A DNA stretch of 64,000 bases from Geomonas azotofigens (lineage in GTDB: Bacteria; Desulfobacterota; Desulfuromonadia; Geobacterales; Geobacteraceae), in NCBI RefSeq assembly GCF_018919395.1, contig NZ_JAHLME010000006.1:182326-246325 (forward strand). The letters are read 5' to 3'. The translations under genes and the position numbers were made by a program. Shown here in pieces: positions 11,020 through 20,447 of the stretch (positions within the stretch are counted from its first letter, which is position 1; each line of letters starts with the position of its first letter). The notes below the pieces were generated by a model. That model saw nothing but the letters and a program-made list of their open reading frames with translations, was not told the origin of the DNA and did not search any database.

Positions 11020-11044
11020 CTTATTGTGCTGCTGCCAGCTCTGA

Positions 11045-13564
11045 TTACATCTCGTCGAACTGGAGGTACTTGTACACGCTGTCCTTGTTCGGCTCGACCT
11101 TCTCCTTGTACACGGCCAGGTACTCGGCCGGGGTCGGGAGCTTGCCCATGTTGACAGTGACGGCACCGAGCTCGGCGGAACCCAGGAATACCTTGGCGCC
11201 ATTGCCGATCCTGTCATCGAAGTTACGGGTCGAGGTGGAGAACATGTTGACCCCATCGGGCACGCGTGCCTGGTTACCCATGCAGAGCGAGCAGCCGGCG
11301 ATCTCGACACGGGCGCCCATGGCGCTGTAGACGGAGAAGTATGCCTCGTCTTTCAGCTTGGCCTGATCCATGCGGGTCGGCGGGCAGATCCAGGTGCGGA
11401 CGTTGGGGTTGAACTTCTGGCCCCTCCAGATCTCACCAGCGGCACGGAAGTGGCCGATGTTGGTCATGCAGGACCCGAGGAACACGTCCTGGATCGGGGT
11501 GCCGGCAACCTCGGAGAGGAGCTTGACGTCGTCCGGATCGTTCGGGCAGGCAAGGATCGGCTCGGTGATCTCGGCGAGATCGATCTCGATGACCGCGGCG
11601 TACTCGGCGTTGGCGTCGGCTTCGAGAAGCTTGGGAGCCTTCAGCCACTCGTTGACCGCGTCGATGCGGTTCTGCAGGGTCTGGGCATCCTGGTAGCCGT
11701 CGGCGATCATCTGCTTCATGAGGGCCACGTTGGAACGGAGGTAGGTGGCTACCGACTGCTCGGAGAGCTTGATGCAACCGGCGGCGGCGCTACGCTCGGC
11801 GGCGGCGTCGGTCAGTTCGAAGGCCTGCTCGACGGAGAGCTCCGGAAGACCTTCCATCTCGAGGATACGGCCGTTGAAGATGTTGATTTTGTTCTTCTTG
11901 GGCACGGTGAGCAGGCCCTGCTTGATCGCCCAGTACGGGATTGCGTTGACCGCGTCGCGCAGGGTGATGCCCGGGTTGAACTTGCCCTTGAAGCGGACCA
12001 GTACCGACTCCGGCATGTCCAGCGGCATGAAGCCGAGGGCGCCGGCGAAGGCCACCAGGCCGGAACCGGCCGGGAAGGAGATCCCGATCGGGAAACGGGT
12101 GTGGGAGTCGCCGCCGGTACCGACGGTGTCCGGAACCAGCAGACGGTTCAGCCAGGAGTGGATGACGCCGTCGCCCGGCTTCAGGGGCACGCCGCCACGC
12201 TCGATGATGAACTGCGGCAGGGTCTTGTGCATCTTGACGTCGGCCGGCTTCGGGTAGGCAGCGGTGTGGCAGAAGGACTGCATGAACATCGGTGCCAGGA
12301 ACTTGAGGCAGGCGAGTTCCTTCAGTTCGTCGGCGGTCATCGGGCCGGTGGTGTCCTGGGAACCGACCGTGGTCATCTTCGGCTCGCACGCGGTGCCCGG
12401 CAGTACGCCGGCGACGCCGCAGGCCTGGCCGACCATCTTCTGTGCCAGCGAGTAGCCCTGGCCCGGTTTCGGCTGCGGGTTGACCGGCAGGGTGAAGACG
12501 TCGGTCGGCGCGAGGCCGAGGGCCTTGCGGGCGCGGTCGGTGAGGGCGCGGCCGATGATCAGCGGGATGCGGCCGCCGGCGCGGAACTCGTCGAACAGGG
12601 TGTTCGGGGCCACGGTGAAGGTGGAGAGTACTTCGCCGGCCTCGGTGGTGATCTCACCCTTCTTGGAGTTGATCACGATGACGTCGCCGGTCTTCATCTT
12701 GGTCACGTCGGTCTTGATCGGGAACGCGCCGGAGTCCTGCGCGGTGTTGAAGAAGATCGGGGCGATGACGCCGCCGATGATGATGCCGTCGCGACGCTTG
12801 TTCGGAACCGCCGGGATGTCCTGGCCGATGTGCCACAGGACGCTGTTGCAGGCGGACTTACGGGAGGAACCGGTACCGACGACGTCGCCCACGAAGGCAA
12901 CCTGGAACCCTTCGGCCCTGAACTTGGCGATGGTTGCGTTGCCGTCCGGGAAGCGGGTCTTGCCCATGGCGAGCGCGTGCAGCGGGATGTCCGGACGGCT
13001 CCAGGCGTCGCCCGCCGGGGAGAAGTCGTCGGTGTTGATCTCGCCTTCGACCTTGTAGACCTTCACCTTCACGGTCTCCGGCAGGCCCGGCTTGGAGGTG
13101 AACCACTCGGCGTTGGCCCAGGACTCGAGCACCTTCTTGGCGCCGGCGTTGGACTTGGAGAGTTCGAGGACGTCATCGAAGGCGTCGTAGACGAGGGTGG
13201 TGCCGCAGAGAGCCTTGACGGCCTCATCGGCAACTTCGGCGTCCTTCAGTGCAGCGACCAGCGGGGCCACGTTGTAGCCACCCAGCATGGTGCCCAGGAT
13301 CTGGACCGCGTCCTTCTTGGAAAGAAGCGGGGACTTCTTGGAGCCGGCCAGGATGGCAGCCAGGAAACCGGCTTTCACCTCGGCAGCCGGGTCGACGCCC
13401 GGGGAAACCCTTTCCTTCAGGAGGTGGAGCAGGAACTCCTCCTTCCCTGCCGGGGGTGCTTCCAACAGTTTGCAAAGTTCCGCGGTCTGCTCAGGGTCGA
13501 GCGGCTTCGCAGGGATACCGAGTGCCTTTCTTTCTGCCTCTTGCTTCAGATACGCTTCGATCAT
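11045..13564 (-). CDS. acnB: Aconitate hydratase B
   Basis: An 839-residue AcnB-type aconitase, the [4Fe-4S] TCA-cycle enzyme interconverting citrate and isocitrate; the family often also handles 2-methylisocitrate. The three cluster cysteines are Cys699 ([10 protein letters not shown]) and Cys758/Cys761 (GCSLCMGNQ), each 11 residues before the E. coli AcnB positions 710, 769 and 772. The N-terminal HEAT-like domain is present ([20 protein letters not shown]), followed by the swivelling domain ([14 protein letters not shown]). It has its own promoter at 13646-13674. In Geobacter the TCA cycle is the main acetate-oxidising route, so this is a central enzyme. Confidence 0.98.
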   Translation of the reverse strand: MIEAYLKQEAERKALGIPAKPLDPEQTAELCKLLEAPPAGKEEFLLHLLKERVSPGVDPAAEVKAGFLAAILAGSKKSPLLSKKDAVQILGTMLGGYNVAPLVAALKDAEVADEAVKALCGTTLVYDAFDDVLELSKSNAGAKKVLESWANAEWFTSKPGLPETVKVKVYKVEGEINTDDFSPAGDAWSRPDIPLHALAMGKTRFPDGNATIAKFRAEGFQVAFVGDVVGTGSSRKSACNSVLWHIGQDIPAVPNKRRDGIIIGGVIAPIFFNTAQDSGAFPIKTDVTKMKTGDVIVINSKKGEITTEAGEVLSTFTVAPNTLFDEFRAGGRIPLIIGRALTDRARKALGLAPTDVFTLPVNPQPKPGQGYSLAQKMVGQACGVAGVLPGTACEPKMTTVGSQDTTGPMTADELKELACLKFLAPMFMQSFCHTAAYPKPADVKMHKTLPQFIIERGGVPLKPGDGVIHSWLNRLLVPDTVGTGGDSHTRFPIGISFPAGSGLVAFAGALGFMPLDMPESVLVRFKGKFNPGITLRDAVNAIPYWAIKQGLLTVPKKNKINIFNGRILEMEGLPELSVEQAFELTDAAAERSAAAGCIKLSEQSVATYLRSNVALMKQMIADGYQDAQTLQNRIDAVNEWLKAPKLLEADANAEYAAVIEIDLAEITEPILACPNDPDDVKLLSEVAGTPIQDVFLGSCMTNIGHFRAAGEIWRGQKFNPNVRTWICPPTRMDQAKLKDEAYFSVYSAMGARVEIAGCSLCMGNQARVPDGVNMFSTSTRNFDDRIGNGAKVFLGSAELGAVTVNMGKLPTPAEYLAVYKEKVEPNKDSVYKYLQFDEM

Positions 13565-13645
13565 GATTCCTCCTAGATAATGTGCAGCTATTTACGGAAG
13601 TTATCAAAAGTCTTCTGTCAGCTGATGCTTCATTTGAACGGATAC

Positions 13646-13674
13646 TGTATACAATTTTTACCCTGTTTTGTCAA
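13646..13674 (-). promoter_or_regulatory. Predicted acnB promoter with GTATAC palindrome on the -10
   Basis: Minus strand: TTGACA (13669-13674), 17-nt spacer, TATACA (13646-13651). The -10 lies within ATACTGTATACAAT, which contains the palindrome GTATAC and could be a regulator contact. The leader is about 75 nt. Nothing else is recognisable between acnB and fdhD. Confidence 0.7.
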
Positions 13675-13782
13675 ATATTGAAAGCGCCTGTAAAATAACG
13701 CCGATCGGGCTCGAAAGAGTTGTTACTGTGGCGTTTTATCTGGAATCAGTGCAGCTGGATCACGGTGAGGGGAGGAAAAGCA

Positions 13783-14541
13783 TTAAGGAAATAAAATGTA
13801 CTCCTGGTGAGTGTAGGCGGTGAACCTGGTGCCGCGCAGGTAGCCGATGAGGGTGATACCGGCCTCCTCGCAGATGCGGATGGCCATGTCGGTGGGAGAG
13901 GTGCGGGACACGATGACGGCGATGCCCAGAAGCGCCGCCTTGGCGGCCAGCTCGGCCGAGACGCGGCCGGAGGTGGCCAGTATCGTGCCGGACAGGGGTA
14001 TCCCCTTCAGCAACGCCTCCCCCGCCAGGCGGTCGACGGTGTTGTGCCGGCCCAAATCCTCGGCGTGCAGGATCAGTGTCCCGTCCACTGTGCCGACGGC
14101 GGCGGAGTGGACGCCGCCGTGGCTCTTATAGCTGCTGGAGTGCAGCGCCAGTTGCTGCATCAACTCGAAGATGGCCGCGACCGGGACTTGCGCCCTGGCG
14201 CCAGTTCCCCTCGCGTCGGCCGTTTGCGGCAGCGAAAAGGTGATGCCGGTGCCGCACCCGGAGGTCAGCACCGGCTTCAGCTCGGCCGGGATCTCGCCCT
14301 TGATGCGGACGTTGGCGATGCCGTAATCGTTGCACACGCTCAACACCAGGAAGTCGTCCACCTGCGAGACGAATCCCTGCAGGCGCAGGAAGCCCGCCAC
14401 CAGGAAGCGCAGGTCGTGGGGCGAGGCGATCAGGGTGACGATCTCCCGGTCGTTGACCCGCAGCACCAGCGGGAATTCCCGGACCACGTCGACCTCGCCG
14501 CGCAGCACCTTCCCGTAGTCATATTGATGTACTTTCACCAT
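13783..14541 (-). CDS. fdhD: Formate dehydrogenase accessory sulfurtransferase FdhD
   Basis: A 252-residue FdhD, the sulfur carrier that sulfurates the molybdenum/tungsten bis-MGD cofactor of formate dehydrogenase, taking sulfur from a cysteine desulfurase. Family motifs seen: NDREIVTLIASPHDLRFLVAGFL, here residues about 30-52, and EDLGRHNTVDRLAGEALL near residue 160. The usual Cys-x-x-Cys loop reads TSGCGTGI, so only one cysteine is retained; one of the two E. coli cysteines is known to be essential. No formate dehydrogenase gene lies in the window. It is followed by acnB but separated by about 240 nt and a separate acnB promoter. Confidence 0.92.
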   Translation of the reverse strand: MVKVHQYDYGKVLRGEVDVVREFPLVLRVNDREIVTLIASPHDLRFLVAGFLRLQGFVSQVDDFLVLSVCNDYGIANVRIKGEIPAELKPVLTSGCGTGITFSLPQTADARGTGARAQVPVAAIFELMQQLALHSSSYKSHGGVHSAAVGTVDGTLILHAEDLGRHNTVDRLAGEALLKGIPLSGTILATSGRVSAELAAKAALLGIAVIVSRTSPTDMAIRICEEAGITLIGYLRGTRFTAYTHQEYILFP

Positions 14542-14555
14542 GATTACGTCCGATT

Positions 14556-14664
14556 CCCTCCCCTCGCGGGATGGGGATGGGGGTGAGGGTAGGTGCCATC
14601 AGGCAATCTTCGCCCGGGCCGACTTCACCCATCTCCCTGCCCCATCCCGTCAAAGGAGGGGGAG
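14556..14664. repeat. Imperfect inverted repeat between fdhD and the aldehyde dehydrogenase gene
   Basis: The left part CCTCCCCTCGCGGGATGGGG (from about 14558) is matched in reverse orientation by CCCCATCCCGTCAAAGGAGG (about 14640-14660). The combination of CCTCCC...GGGATGGGG with GGGTGAGGG recalls small palindromic intergenic elements dispersed in many proteobacterial genomes. No transposase is attached. Confidence 0.6.
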
Positions 14665-14726
14665 CCTGTTGGAGTAAAGGCCACTATTACCTAGCGGCCT
14701 GCCCTCGGGTCGCAGGATCATTCGTC

Positions 14727-16184
14727 CTACCGGATCCCGCCGATGCAGAGGTATTTGGTCTCGAGAAATTCATCGATGCCGTACTTGGAGCCCTCCCGGC
14801 CGATGCCGGACTCCTTGATGCCGCCAAAGGGAGCGACCACGGTGGAGATAAGGCCGGTATTGATGCCGACGATGCCGCTCTCGATCGCCTCGGCCACCCT
14901 CCAGACCCGCGCCATGTCCCGGCTGTAGAAGTAGGCGCACAGGCCGAACTCGGTGTCGTTTGCCAACCGGATCGCCTCCTCCTCGCTCAGGAAACGGAAC
15001 AGGGGCGCCACCGGCCCGAAGGTCTCTTCCCGGGCGACGTGCATCTCGGGCGTCACGTCGGCAAGGACGGTCGGCTCGAAGAAGCATCCTCCCAAGGGAT
15101 GGCGGTTGCCGCCGGTGACGACGCGGGCTCCCTTGGCGAGGGCGTCGCCGATGTGCTCCTCGACCTTCTCCACCGCAGCCATGTCGATCAGCGGCCCCTG
15201 CTGGGTCTCCCCCTGCAGGCCATCCCCCACCTTCAGTTGTGCGACCGCCTGGGCCAGCTTCTCCGCGAAACGGTCGTAGATCCCATCCTGCACCAGGAAC
15301 CGGTTCGTGCAGACGCAGGTCTGTCCGGTGTTGCGGTACTTGGAGATCAGCGCCCCTTCCACCGCGGCATCGAGATCGGCGTCGTCGAAGACGATGAAGG
15401 GGGCATTGCCACCAAGTTCCAGGGAAACCTTCTCGACCGTCCCGGCGCACTGGGCCATCAGCTTCTTGCCCACCTCGGTGGAACCGGTGAAGGTGAGCTT
15501 GCGTACCAGCGGGTTAGCCGTCATCTCCCCCCCGATGGCGGACGCTGAGCCCGTGATGACGGAAAAGACACCCTCCGGGATCCCGGCGCGCTGCGCCAAC
15601 ACCGCCAGGGCCAGGGCCGAGTACGGGGTCGCCGTGGCCGGCTTGACCACGATGGTGCATCCTGCGGCCAGTGCAGGCCCAACCTTTCTCGTGATCATGG
15701 CGGAGGGAAAGTTCCAGGGGGTGATGGCGGCGCATACCCCGACCGGTTCCTTGAGCACCACGATCCGCTTGCCGGCCTGGTCCGACGGGATCACGTCCCC
15801 GTAGATCCTTTTCCCCTCTTCGGCAAACCACTCAAGGAACGAGGCGGCATAGACCGTCTCGCCGCGCGCCTCGGCCAAAGGTTTGCCCTGTTCCGCCGTC
15901 ATCAGCACGGCCAAGTCGTCCTGATGCTGCAAAAGCAGGTCGGCCCAGCGCCTGAGGATTACCGACCGCTCCTGGGCAGCCTTGGCGCGCCACGAGGGCA
16001 AGGCGGCATGAGCCGCTTCGATGGCGCGGCGGGTCTCGGCGCCTCCCATCTTGGGGACGGTACCTAGTTTTGCTCCGGTGGCCGGGTTGATGACGTCGAT
16101 GCTTTCGCCGCTGTCAGCCCCGGTCCAGGCGCCGTTGATGAAGCAAAGCTGGTGGAACAGACTTTTGTCCTTGAGCTTAAGCAT
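14727..16184 (-). CDS. gabD: Aldehyde dehydrogenase, succinate-semialdehyde dehydrogenase (GabD) type
   Basis: A 485-residue NAD(P)+-dependent aldehyde dehydrogenase. The start at 16184 (MLKLKDKSLF) is chosen because GGAGGAG stands just upstream; a start 27 nt earlier has no such site. Catalytic Cys290 lies in NTGQTCVCTNR, with a neighbouring Cys292 as in E. coli GabD. The general base Glu is in SLELGGNAPFIV and the cofactor loop is FTGSTEVGKKL. Similarity to GabD is strong along the whole length (ITPWNFPSAMITRKVGPALA), so succinate semialdehyde is the likely substrate, though related short aldehydes are possible. No GABA transaminase gene accompanies it. It is a single-gene unit. Confidence 0.88.
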   Translation of the reverse strand: MLKLKDKSLFHQLCFINGAWTGADSGESIDVINPATGAKLGTVPKMGGAETRRAIEAAHAALPSWRAKAAQERSVILRRWADLLLQHQDDLAVLMTAEQGKPLAEARGETVYAASFLEWFAEEGKRIYGDVIPSDQAGKRIVVLKEPVGVCAAITPWNFPSAMITRKVGPALAAGCTIVVKPATATPYSALALAVLAQRAGIPEGVFSVITGSASAIGGEMTANPLVRKLTFTGSTEVGKKLMAQCAGTVEKVSLELGGNAPFIVFDDADLDAAVEGALISKYRNTGQTCVCTNRFLVQDGIYDRFAEKLAQAVAQLKVGDGLQGETQQGPLIDMAAVEKVEEHIGDALAKGARVVTGGNRHPLGGCFFEPTVLADVTPEMHVAREETFGPVAPLFRFLSEEEAIRLANDTEFGLCAYFYSRDMARVWRVAEAIESGIVGINTGLISTVVAPFGGIKESGIGREGSKYGIDEFLETKYLCIGGIR

Positions 16185-16297
16185 AGGCTCCTCCGTCAAA
16201 AGTACTCTCATCAGCGGCAGACATCGTGTATACCCGATCGCCGCCTTTGCGGCAACAGAAACGTCGTCGCCCCCCCTGCCCTCCCCCGGTATGATAA

Positions 16298-16328
16298 TGC
16301 CCCCCTCGACAGTCGGTCGAAGGGGGCA
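16298..16328 (-). terminator. Terminator-like hairpin behind the cohesin-domain gene
   Basis: TGCCCCCCTCGA (16298-16309) pairs with TCGAAGGGGGCA (16317-16328) with one mismatch. On the minus strand it follows the stop of the 16367-17692 gene by about 40 nt. The T-run is weak (ATTATC), so termination efficiency is uncertain. Confidence 0.55.
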
Positions 16329-16366
16329 CGTACCCCGCCGTTTGGCTACCCCTCCCGAAACGGCGT

Positions 16367-17692
16367 CTATGGCGCCTGCAGCCCGGTGCGCACCAGGTAG
16401 TTGGCGGCATAGATGTAGTCATCCACGTAATCGCGACGGCCGTCCTTGTTGAGATCGTAGCGCGGGCGGGTCGGAGTCCCCCGCTCTTTCAGAAAGCGCT
16501 CGAAATCGCTCTCCTTCACCGGCCGCGACTTCCCCGGCACCAGTGCGACCTTGGGCGCCACCGTCAGCGGGAACTCTTGGCGCAAACCGTTGTAGAGCAT
16601 GGTGACCGCGGCCTGCACCACATCCCGCTTCGGCCTGGCTTGGATTTCCCACCCCGCTTCCGTACGCCGGTGCGAGACGTAGGTGCACCCGCTGAAAGTG
16701 AAGCTGGGAGTGACATCGCCCGTCGCCATGCCGATCACCAAGGTCACCGTGGACTTGCCGTCGGCGATGGCCACCGGTGGGAGCTGGCTGTAGGAAACGG
16801 GGGCGTCCTGGCGAAATAGGGCGACCAGGTTGGCCGGGGTCCGCTCCCCCTGGAACGCCTTGAAGCGGTCCAGCACGCTGGTCAGTGCCACCGGCTGGGT
16901 CACCTGGGGCCGGGGCTTACCGCTCTCAGGTGCCGGCGGCGCCTCCTGCTCGGGGGGGGGCGGGTTCTCTTCCCGGTCCAGCGGCGGCTCCTCGCCTTCC
17001 AGCTGCGCCTTCTTGGTACGTAGCCGCTTCTTGACCGCCGGCGCGGTCAACCGGGGCGAAGGGCTCTCCGCCGAGGTCGCGCTCTCTTGGACCGGTGTCA
17101 CCTCCTGCACCGTGGCGGTTTCCTGGCCCGGCATGGTCACCGTCCCTCCAACCATCACCGGGCGTGGCACGACGGGGGTGGCGCCTCCCGGAACGGTGTC
17201 GCTTTTCGCCTCCTGCCCGGCCTGCTCCGTCCCGGTGCCGCTGCCGTCCGCGGTCACGACGGCTGTGGGATTGACGATGGTCGGCTGAGCCATGGCAACC
17301 TTCTTGCCGCTGGCGTCGATCAGCGTCCCGGTGACCAACGTCACGACGCCGGGCGAGCTGCCGGTCCGGTCAAAGGCGATGCTGGCGACGATGCCGCTGC
17401 CGGTGAGGGCGCGCGTGCCGACGACGGCGATCCGGACCGGGTTGCCGGGGTTGGCGGCGCTCATCATCCCCTGCACCAGCTTCCCCATGGTCACCCGCGG
17501 GTTGCCCAGGGTGGCGGAATCGTAGCCGATGCTGATGTCGAGCCCCGCGACACCGTCCATCTGGTCGCCGCGCAACACGAAGACGCCGTCGGATCCGGGC
17601 GAGGATATGGTGAGTGTCGGCAAGGCGAAGGCGGGGGTAGCGGTGAGGATGAGTAAGAGGAAAAGAAGCAGCCAGTGGGTCTGCCTGGTCAT
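16367..17692 (-). CDS. Secreted protein with N-terminal cohesin-like domain and C-terminal dockerin-like loop
   Basis: About 441 residues. The start at 17692 (MTRQTHWLL) has GAGGTG upstream. A signal peptide (LLLFLLLILTATPAFA) is followed by a cohesin-like beta-domain, residues about 25-145 (GLDISIGYDSATLGNP, GIVASIAFDRTG). Then comes a Pro/Thr/Glu-rich linker (about 150-270) and an unidentified 120-residue region (TLVIGMATGDVTPSFTFSG). The C terminus ends in YDLNKDGRRDYVDDYIYAAN, a calcium-binding loop like one half of a type I dockerin. One cysteine (SGCTYVSH) is visible. It lies behind the Oxp-type secretion operon but separated by that operon's terminator, so it may be a substrate or partner of it. 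No enzymatic function can be assigned. Confidence 0.75.
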   Translation of the reverse strand: MTRQTHWLLLFLLLILTATPAFALPTLTISSPGSDGVFVLRGDQMDGVAGLDISIGYDSATLGNPRVTMGKLVQGMMSAANPGNPVRIAVVGTRALTGSGIVASIAFDRTGSSPGVVTLVTGTLIDASGKKVAMAQPTIVNPTAVVTADGSGTGTEQAGQEAKSDTVPGGATPVVPRPVMVGGTVTMPGQETATVQEVTPVQESATSAESPSPRLTAPAVKKRLRTKKAQLEGEEPPLDREENPPPPEQEAPPAPESGKPRPQVTQPVALTSVLDRFKAFQGERTPANLVALFRQDAPVSYSQLPPVAIADGKSTVTLVIGMATGDVTPSFTFSGCTYVSHRRTEAGWEIQARPKRDVVQAAVTMLYNGLRQEFPLTVAPKVALVPGKSRPVKESDFERFLKERGTPTRPRYDLNKDGRRDYVDDYIYAANYLVRTGLQAP

Positions 17693-17812
17693 GGTCACCT
17701 CGGTGCCTTGGGGGATGGGAAACAACTGCCGGAGCTGACTGGCTGTTTACTTTACTGACCCCCGGGTGGGCTGTCAAGCGAGCCCCCCGGACAGGCGGGA
17801 GGGGCGACCGCA

Positions 17813-17844
17813 AAAAAGAAGGGGTGGCCGTCTGGCCACCCCTT
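17813..17844 (-). terminator. Rho-independent terminator of the gspF-to-ctp operon
   Basis: Perfect 11-bp stem AAGGGGTGGCC / GGCCACCCCTT (17819-17829, 17834-17844) with loop GTCT. On the minus strand it is followed by CTTTTTTG. It lies 34 nt after the ctp stop. Confidence 0.92.
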
Positions 17845-17877
17845 CCTGTCATCGTACCCTGGTGACCCCCGCCTGCC

Positions 17878-19212
17878 TTAGGAGGGGAGTTTTCCCATGC
17901 TCTTCAGGATGTCCCACCCCTTGAGGAGGTCGAGGGCGCGCAGCACCTGGGAGTCGTTCTTGAACATCTCGTCGGTCTTGTAGGGAGCCGGTTTCACCTT
18001 CTTGTCGTCCTGCTCGTCCTTCTTGTCCCCTTCGAAATGGTTCTCGAGGTCCTTCTCGCGGATGTGCATCCCTTCCTTCTTCTCGCTGGTTGCGGCCATC
18101 TCCACGCGCTCGGCGACGATGTCCGGGGTGATCCCCTTGGCCTGGATGGAGCGGCCGCTCGGGGTGAAGTAGCGGGCGGTGGTGAGCCTGAGGCCCGAGT
18201 TGTCCGACAGCGGGATGATGGTCTGCACGCTACCCTTGCCGAAGCTCTGGGTGCCCATGATGACCGCGCGCTTGTGGTCCTGCAGGCAGCCGGCCACGAT
18301 CTCGGAGGCGGAGGCCGAACCGCTGTTGATCAGCACCACGATGGGGTACTCGCCCTGCTTGTGGCTCTTCCTCGAGGTGAAGCGCATCTGGGAGTCCTTC
18401 TCGCGCCCCTCGGTGTACACGATCAGCTTCCCTTCGGGAACGAAGTGCTCGCAGACGCGGACCGCCTGGTCGAGGAGCCCGCCGGGATCGTTCCTGAGGT
18501 CGAGCACCAGGCCCCTCAACTGTTTCTTGTCGGCCTGCAGCGCCTGCAGCGCCTTTTCCAGGTCGTCGTCGGTCTTCTCCTGGAACTGCGAAACCCTGAT
18601 GTAGCCGTAGCCGTCGTCGAGGACCTTGTACTTCACGCTCTTGACCTGGATGATGTCGCGCTCCAGGACGAATTCCTTTGTCTTGTCGAACCCTTCGCGC
18701 ATGATGGTCAGGGTGACCTTGGTCCCCTTGATGCCGCGCATCCGCTTCACCGCGTCGGTTATGGTGAGGTCCTTGGTGAACTTGTCATCGATCTTGAGGA
18801 TCTGGTCGCCCGCCTTGATACCCGCCCTGAAGGCCGGGGTGTCCTCGATCGGGGAGATGACGGTCAGGATCCCCTCCTTCACGGTGATCTCGATGCCCAG
18901 GCCGCCGAAGGCGCCCTTGGTGTCGATCTTCATCTCCTTGTAGGTCTCGGGAGGCATGAAGGAACTGTGCGGGTCGAGCGAGGAGAGCATGCCGTTGATG
19001 GCGCCGTAGACCAGCTTCTTGGTGTCGACTTCCTCGACGTAGCTCTTCTTGACGATGGCGAGTACATCGGTGAACAGCTCGATGGACTGGTAGTCGTTGC
19101 CGCCGCCCTGGGCGGCACATCTGCGTTGCACGCCGAACGCGATGACGAGCGTCAGCACTGCAACGGTAGTGACAAACAGGGTTGTCTTTTTGAAATTGCT
19201 GCCCTTGAACAT
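17878..19212 (-). CDS. ctpA: C-terminal processing peptidase, S41 family
   Basis: 444 residues from the start MFKGSNFKKTTLF, chosen because GGGAGG stands 4 nt upstream; the open frame extends 39 codons further without a good site. An N-terminal membrane anchor/signal (LFVTTVAVLTLVIAFGV) is followed by a PDZ domain (about residues 85-165, GLGIEITVKEGILTVISPI) and the S41 core. The catalytic dyad is Ser301 in SGSASASEIV and Lys326 in QSFGKGSVQ, 25 residues apart as in characterised CtpA enzymes. Such proteases trim or degrade periplasmic and envelope proteins, including cell-wall hydrolases. It sits directly behind envC. Confidence 0.95.
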   Translation of the reverse strand: MFKGSNFKKTTLFVTTVAVLTLVIAFGVQRRCAAQGGGNDYQSIELFTDVLAIVKKSYVEEVDTKKLVYGAINGMLSSLDPHSSFMPPETYKEMKIDTKGAFGGLGIEITVKEGILTVISPIEDTPAFRAGIKAGDQILKIDDKFTKDLTITDAVKRMRGIKGTKVTLTIMREGFDKTKEFVLERDIIQVKSVKYKVLDDGYGYIRVSQFQEKTDDDLEKALQALQADKKQLRGLVLDLRNDPGGLLDQAVRVCEHFVPEGKLIVYTEGREKDSQMRFTSRKSHKQGEYPIVVLINSGSASASEIVAGCLQDHKRAVIMGTQSFGKGSVQTIIPLSDNSGLRLTTARYFTPSGRSIQAKGITPDIVAERVEMAATSEKKEGMHIREKDLENHFEGDKKDEQDDKKVKPAPYKTDEMFKNDSQVLRALDLLKGWDILKSMGKLPS

Positions 19213-19246
19213 TTTGCCTCCCTGGAGTTTTCTTGCGATACCCTGC

Positions 19247-20446
19247 TTATCTGAACCAGGGGGACGGATCCACCGGCTTCCCCTGGTATCTGATCTCGAA
19301 ATAGAGCATGGGCCCCTTGGTTGAGTCAAGATCGCCCACGCTGGCTAGTACGTCGTTTTTCGACACCTTGGCGCCGACCCTCTTGGCAATGGAAGAGGCG
19401 TGGGCATAGAGACTGAAGAACCCGTCGCCATGATCGACGATGATCATATTACCATAGCCTTTGAAATAGTCGGCAAAAATCACTTCGCCGTCATATATCG
19501 CGTGGATGGCACTGCCGGCGGGGGCTGCCACTGAGATCCCGTTACTGACAGTAAAGGAATCGAACTCGGGGTGTTTATGCCTTCCGAAACGGTCCACGAT
19601 GGTGCCGCGCACCGGCAGCGAGAGCCGCCCTTTCTGGGCGCCCAGCCCCTGGTTGGGAACCGGGGTGGCCTTGGCGGTCACACCGGGACGGGCCGGTTCG
19701 CTCCCCTTGGCGGGACGACCTTTGGAACTATACGCTTTTCTACTTTTGGCTTCAAGCCTTTGAATCATGCTCTGCAGGCGGCTCGCGTTGGCCTGCAGCT
19801 CCTTGAGCGAGGCGAGGTAGCTCTGCTTGTCCTGGCGCACCTTGACCAGGTAGGTCGCCTTGCGGCTCTTTTCCTGCTCGATCTCCCGTTTCTTCGCCTC
19901 GATGGAACGGCGCAGCCCCTCTTTCTTGACCGCCTCCTGCTCCAGGCGTTCCTTGAGCTTGTTCAGCCGCTCCAGGTTCTCGTTGTACTGCTGGAAAAGC
20001 TTCTTGTCGTTCTCCAGGATGCCGCGCATGTAGCGCAGGTTCTCGCTCATCTGCGGGAATGATTCCGAGGAGAAGAAGACGCGCAGGTTGCCGGTATCGC
20101 CCCCCTTGTAGAGCGCCGCCATGCGACGGTTGATCTGCGCCTTCTTGCGCTCGGCTTCCTGGCGCTCCCGCTCGATCTCCTCGTGGGTCCTGTCGATCCC
20201 CTTCTCGACACCGGCCAGGTCGCGCCCCAGGGCGGTCAGGCTGGACTGCTTCTCGGCGAGCGATTTCTGGATCTGCACCAGTTCCCCCGAGACCTTGGTC
20301 TCCACCTTCTGGGTCTTGGTGATGAGGCGGTTCTTCTCCTTGATCTGCTTCTTGATGTTCTGCAGCTCCTCGTTGGCCCCGGCGCGGCAAAGCGCGGGAG
20401 AGAGGAGGGCGAGGACAAGCAGTACTTTGGCGGTAAAGTGACCCAT
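19247..20446 (-). CDS. envC: Murein hydrolase activator EnvC (degenerate LytM domain)
   Basis: A 399-residue periplasmic protein: signal peptide (VLLVLALLSPALCRAG), a long coiled coil about residues 25-255, and a C-terminal LytM/M23-like domain about 285-399. The domain lacks the zinc ligands of active M23 peptidases: the usual H-x3-D region reads SNGISVAAPAG, the final HFE position is LYFEIRYQG, while SLYAHAS is kept. This is the hallmark of EnvC-type activators, which are catalytically dead and switch on amidases for septum splitting. In E. coli EnvC is recruited by FtsEX; here it follows ftsX after 1 nt, supporting the same pairing. Confidence 0.93.
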   Translation of the reverse strand: MGHFTAKVLLVLALLSPALCRAGANEELQNIKKQIKEKNRLITKTQKVETKVSGELVQIQKSLAEKQSSLTALGRDLAGVEKGIDRTHEEIERERQEAERKKAQINRRMAALYKGGDTGNLRVFFSSESFPQMSENLRYMRGILENDKKLFQQYNENLERLNKLKERLEQEAVKKEGLRRSIEAKKREIEQEKSRKATYLVKVRQDKQSYLASLKELQANASRLQSMIQRLEAKSRKAYSSKGRPAKGSEPARPGVTAKATPVPNQGLGAQKGRLSLPVRGTIVDRFGRHKHPEFDSFTVSNGISVAAPAGSAIHAIYDGEVIFADYFKGYGNMIIVDHGDGFFSLYAHASSIAKRVGAKVSKNDVLASVGDLDSTKGPMLYFEIRYQGKPVDPSPWFR

Positions 20447-20447
20447 G

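Noticed and set aside
9133..11310. Minus-strand frame of 725 codons opposite pepF
   Set aside because: Shadow of pepF; composition low in normal protein features and runs across the terminator at 10990-11019.
11450..13576. Plus-strand frame of 708 codons opposite acnB
   Set aside because: Shadow of acnB; no motifs and no ribosome-binding site.
14571..14730. Possible small gene between fdhD and the aldehyde dehydrogenase
   Set aside because: The sequence is an imperfect palindrome of a repeat type; frames there are by-products.
19247..20446. Active M23 endopeptidase
   Set aside because: The first zinc His/Asp and the final His are replaced, as in EnvC-type activators, so peptidase activity is not expected.
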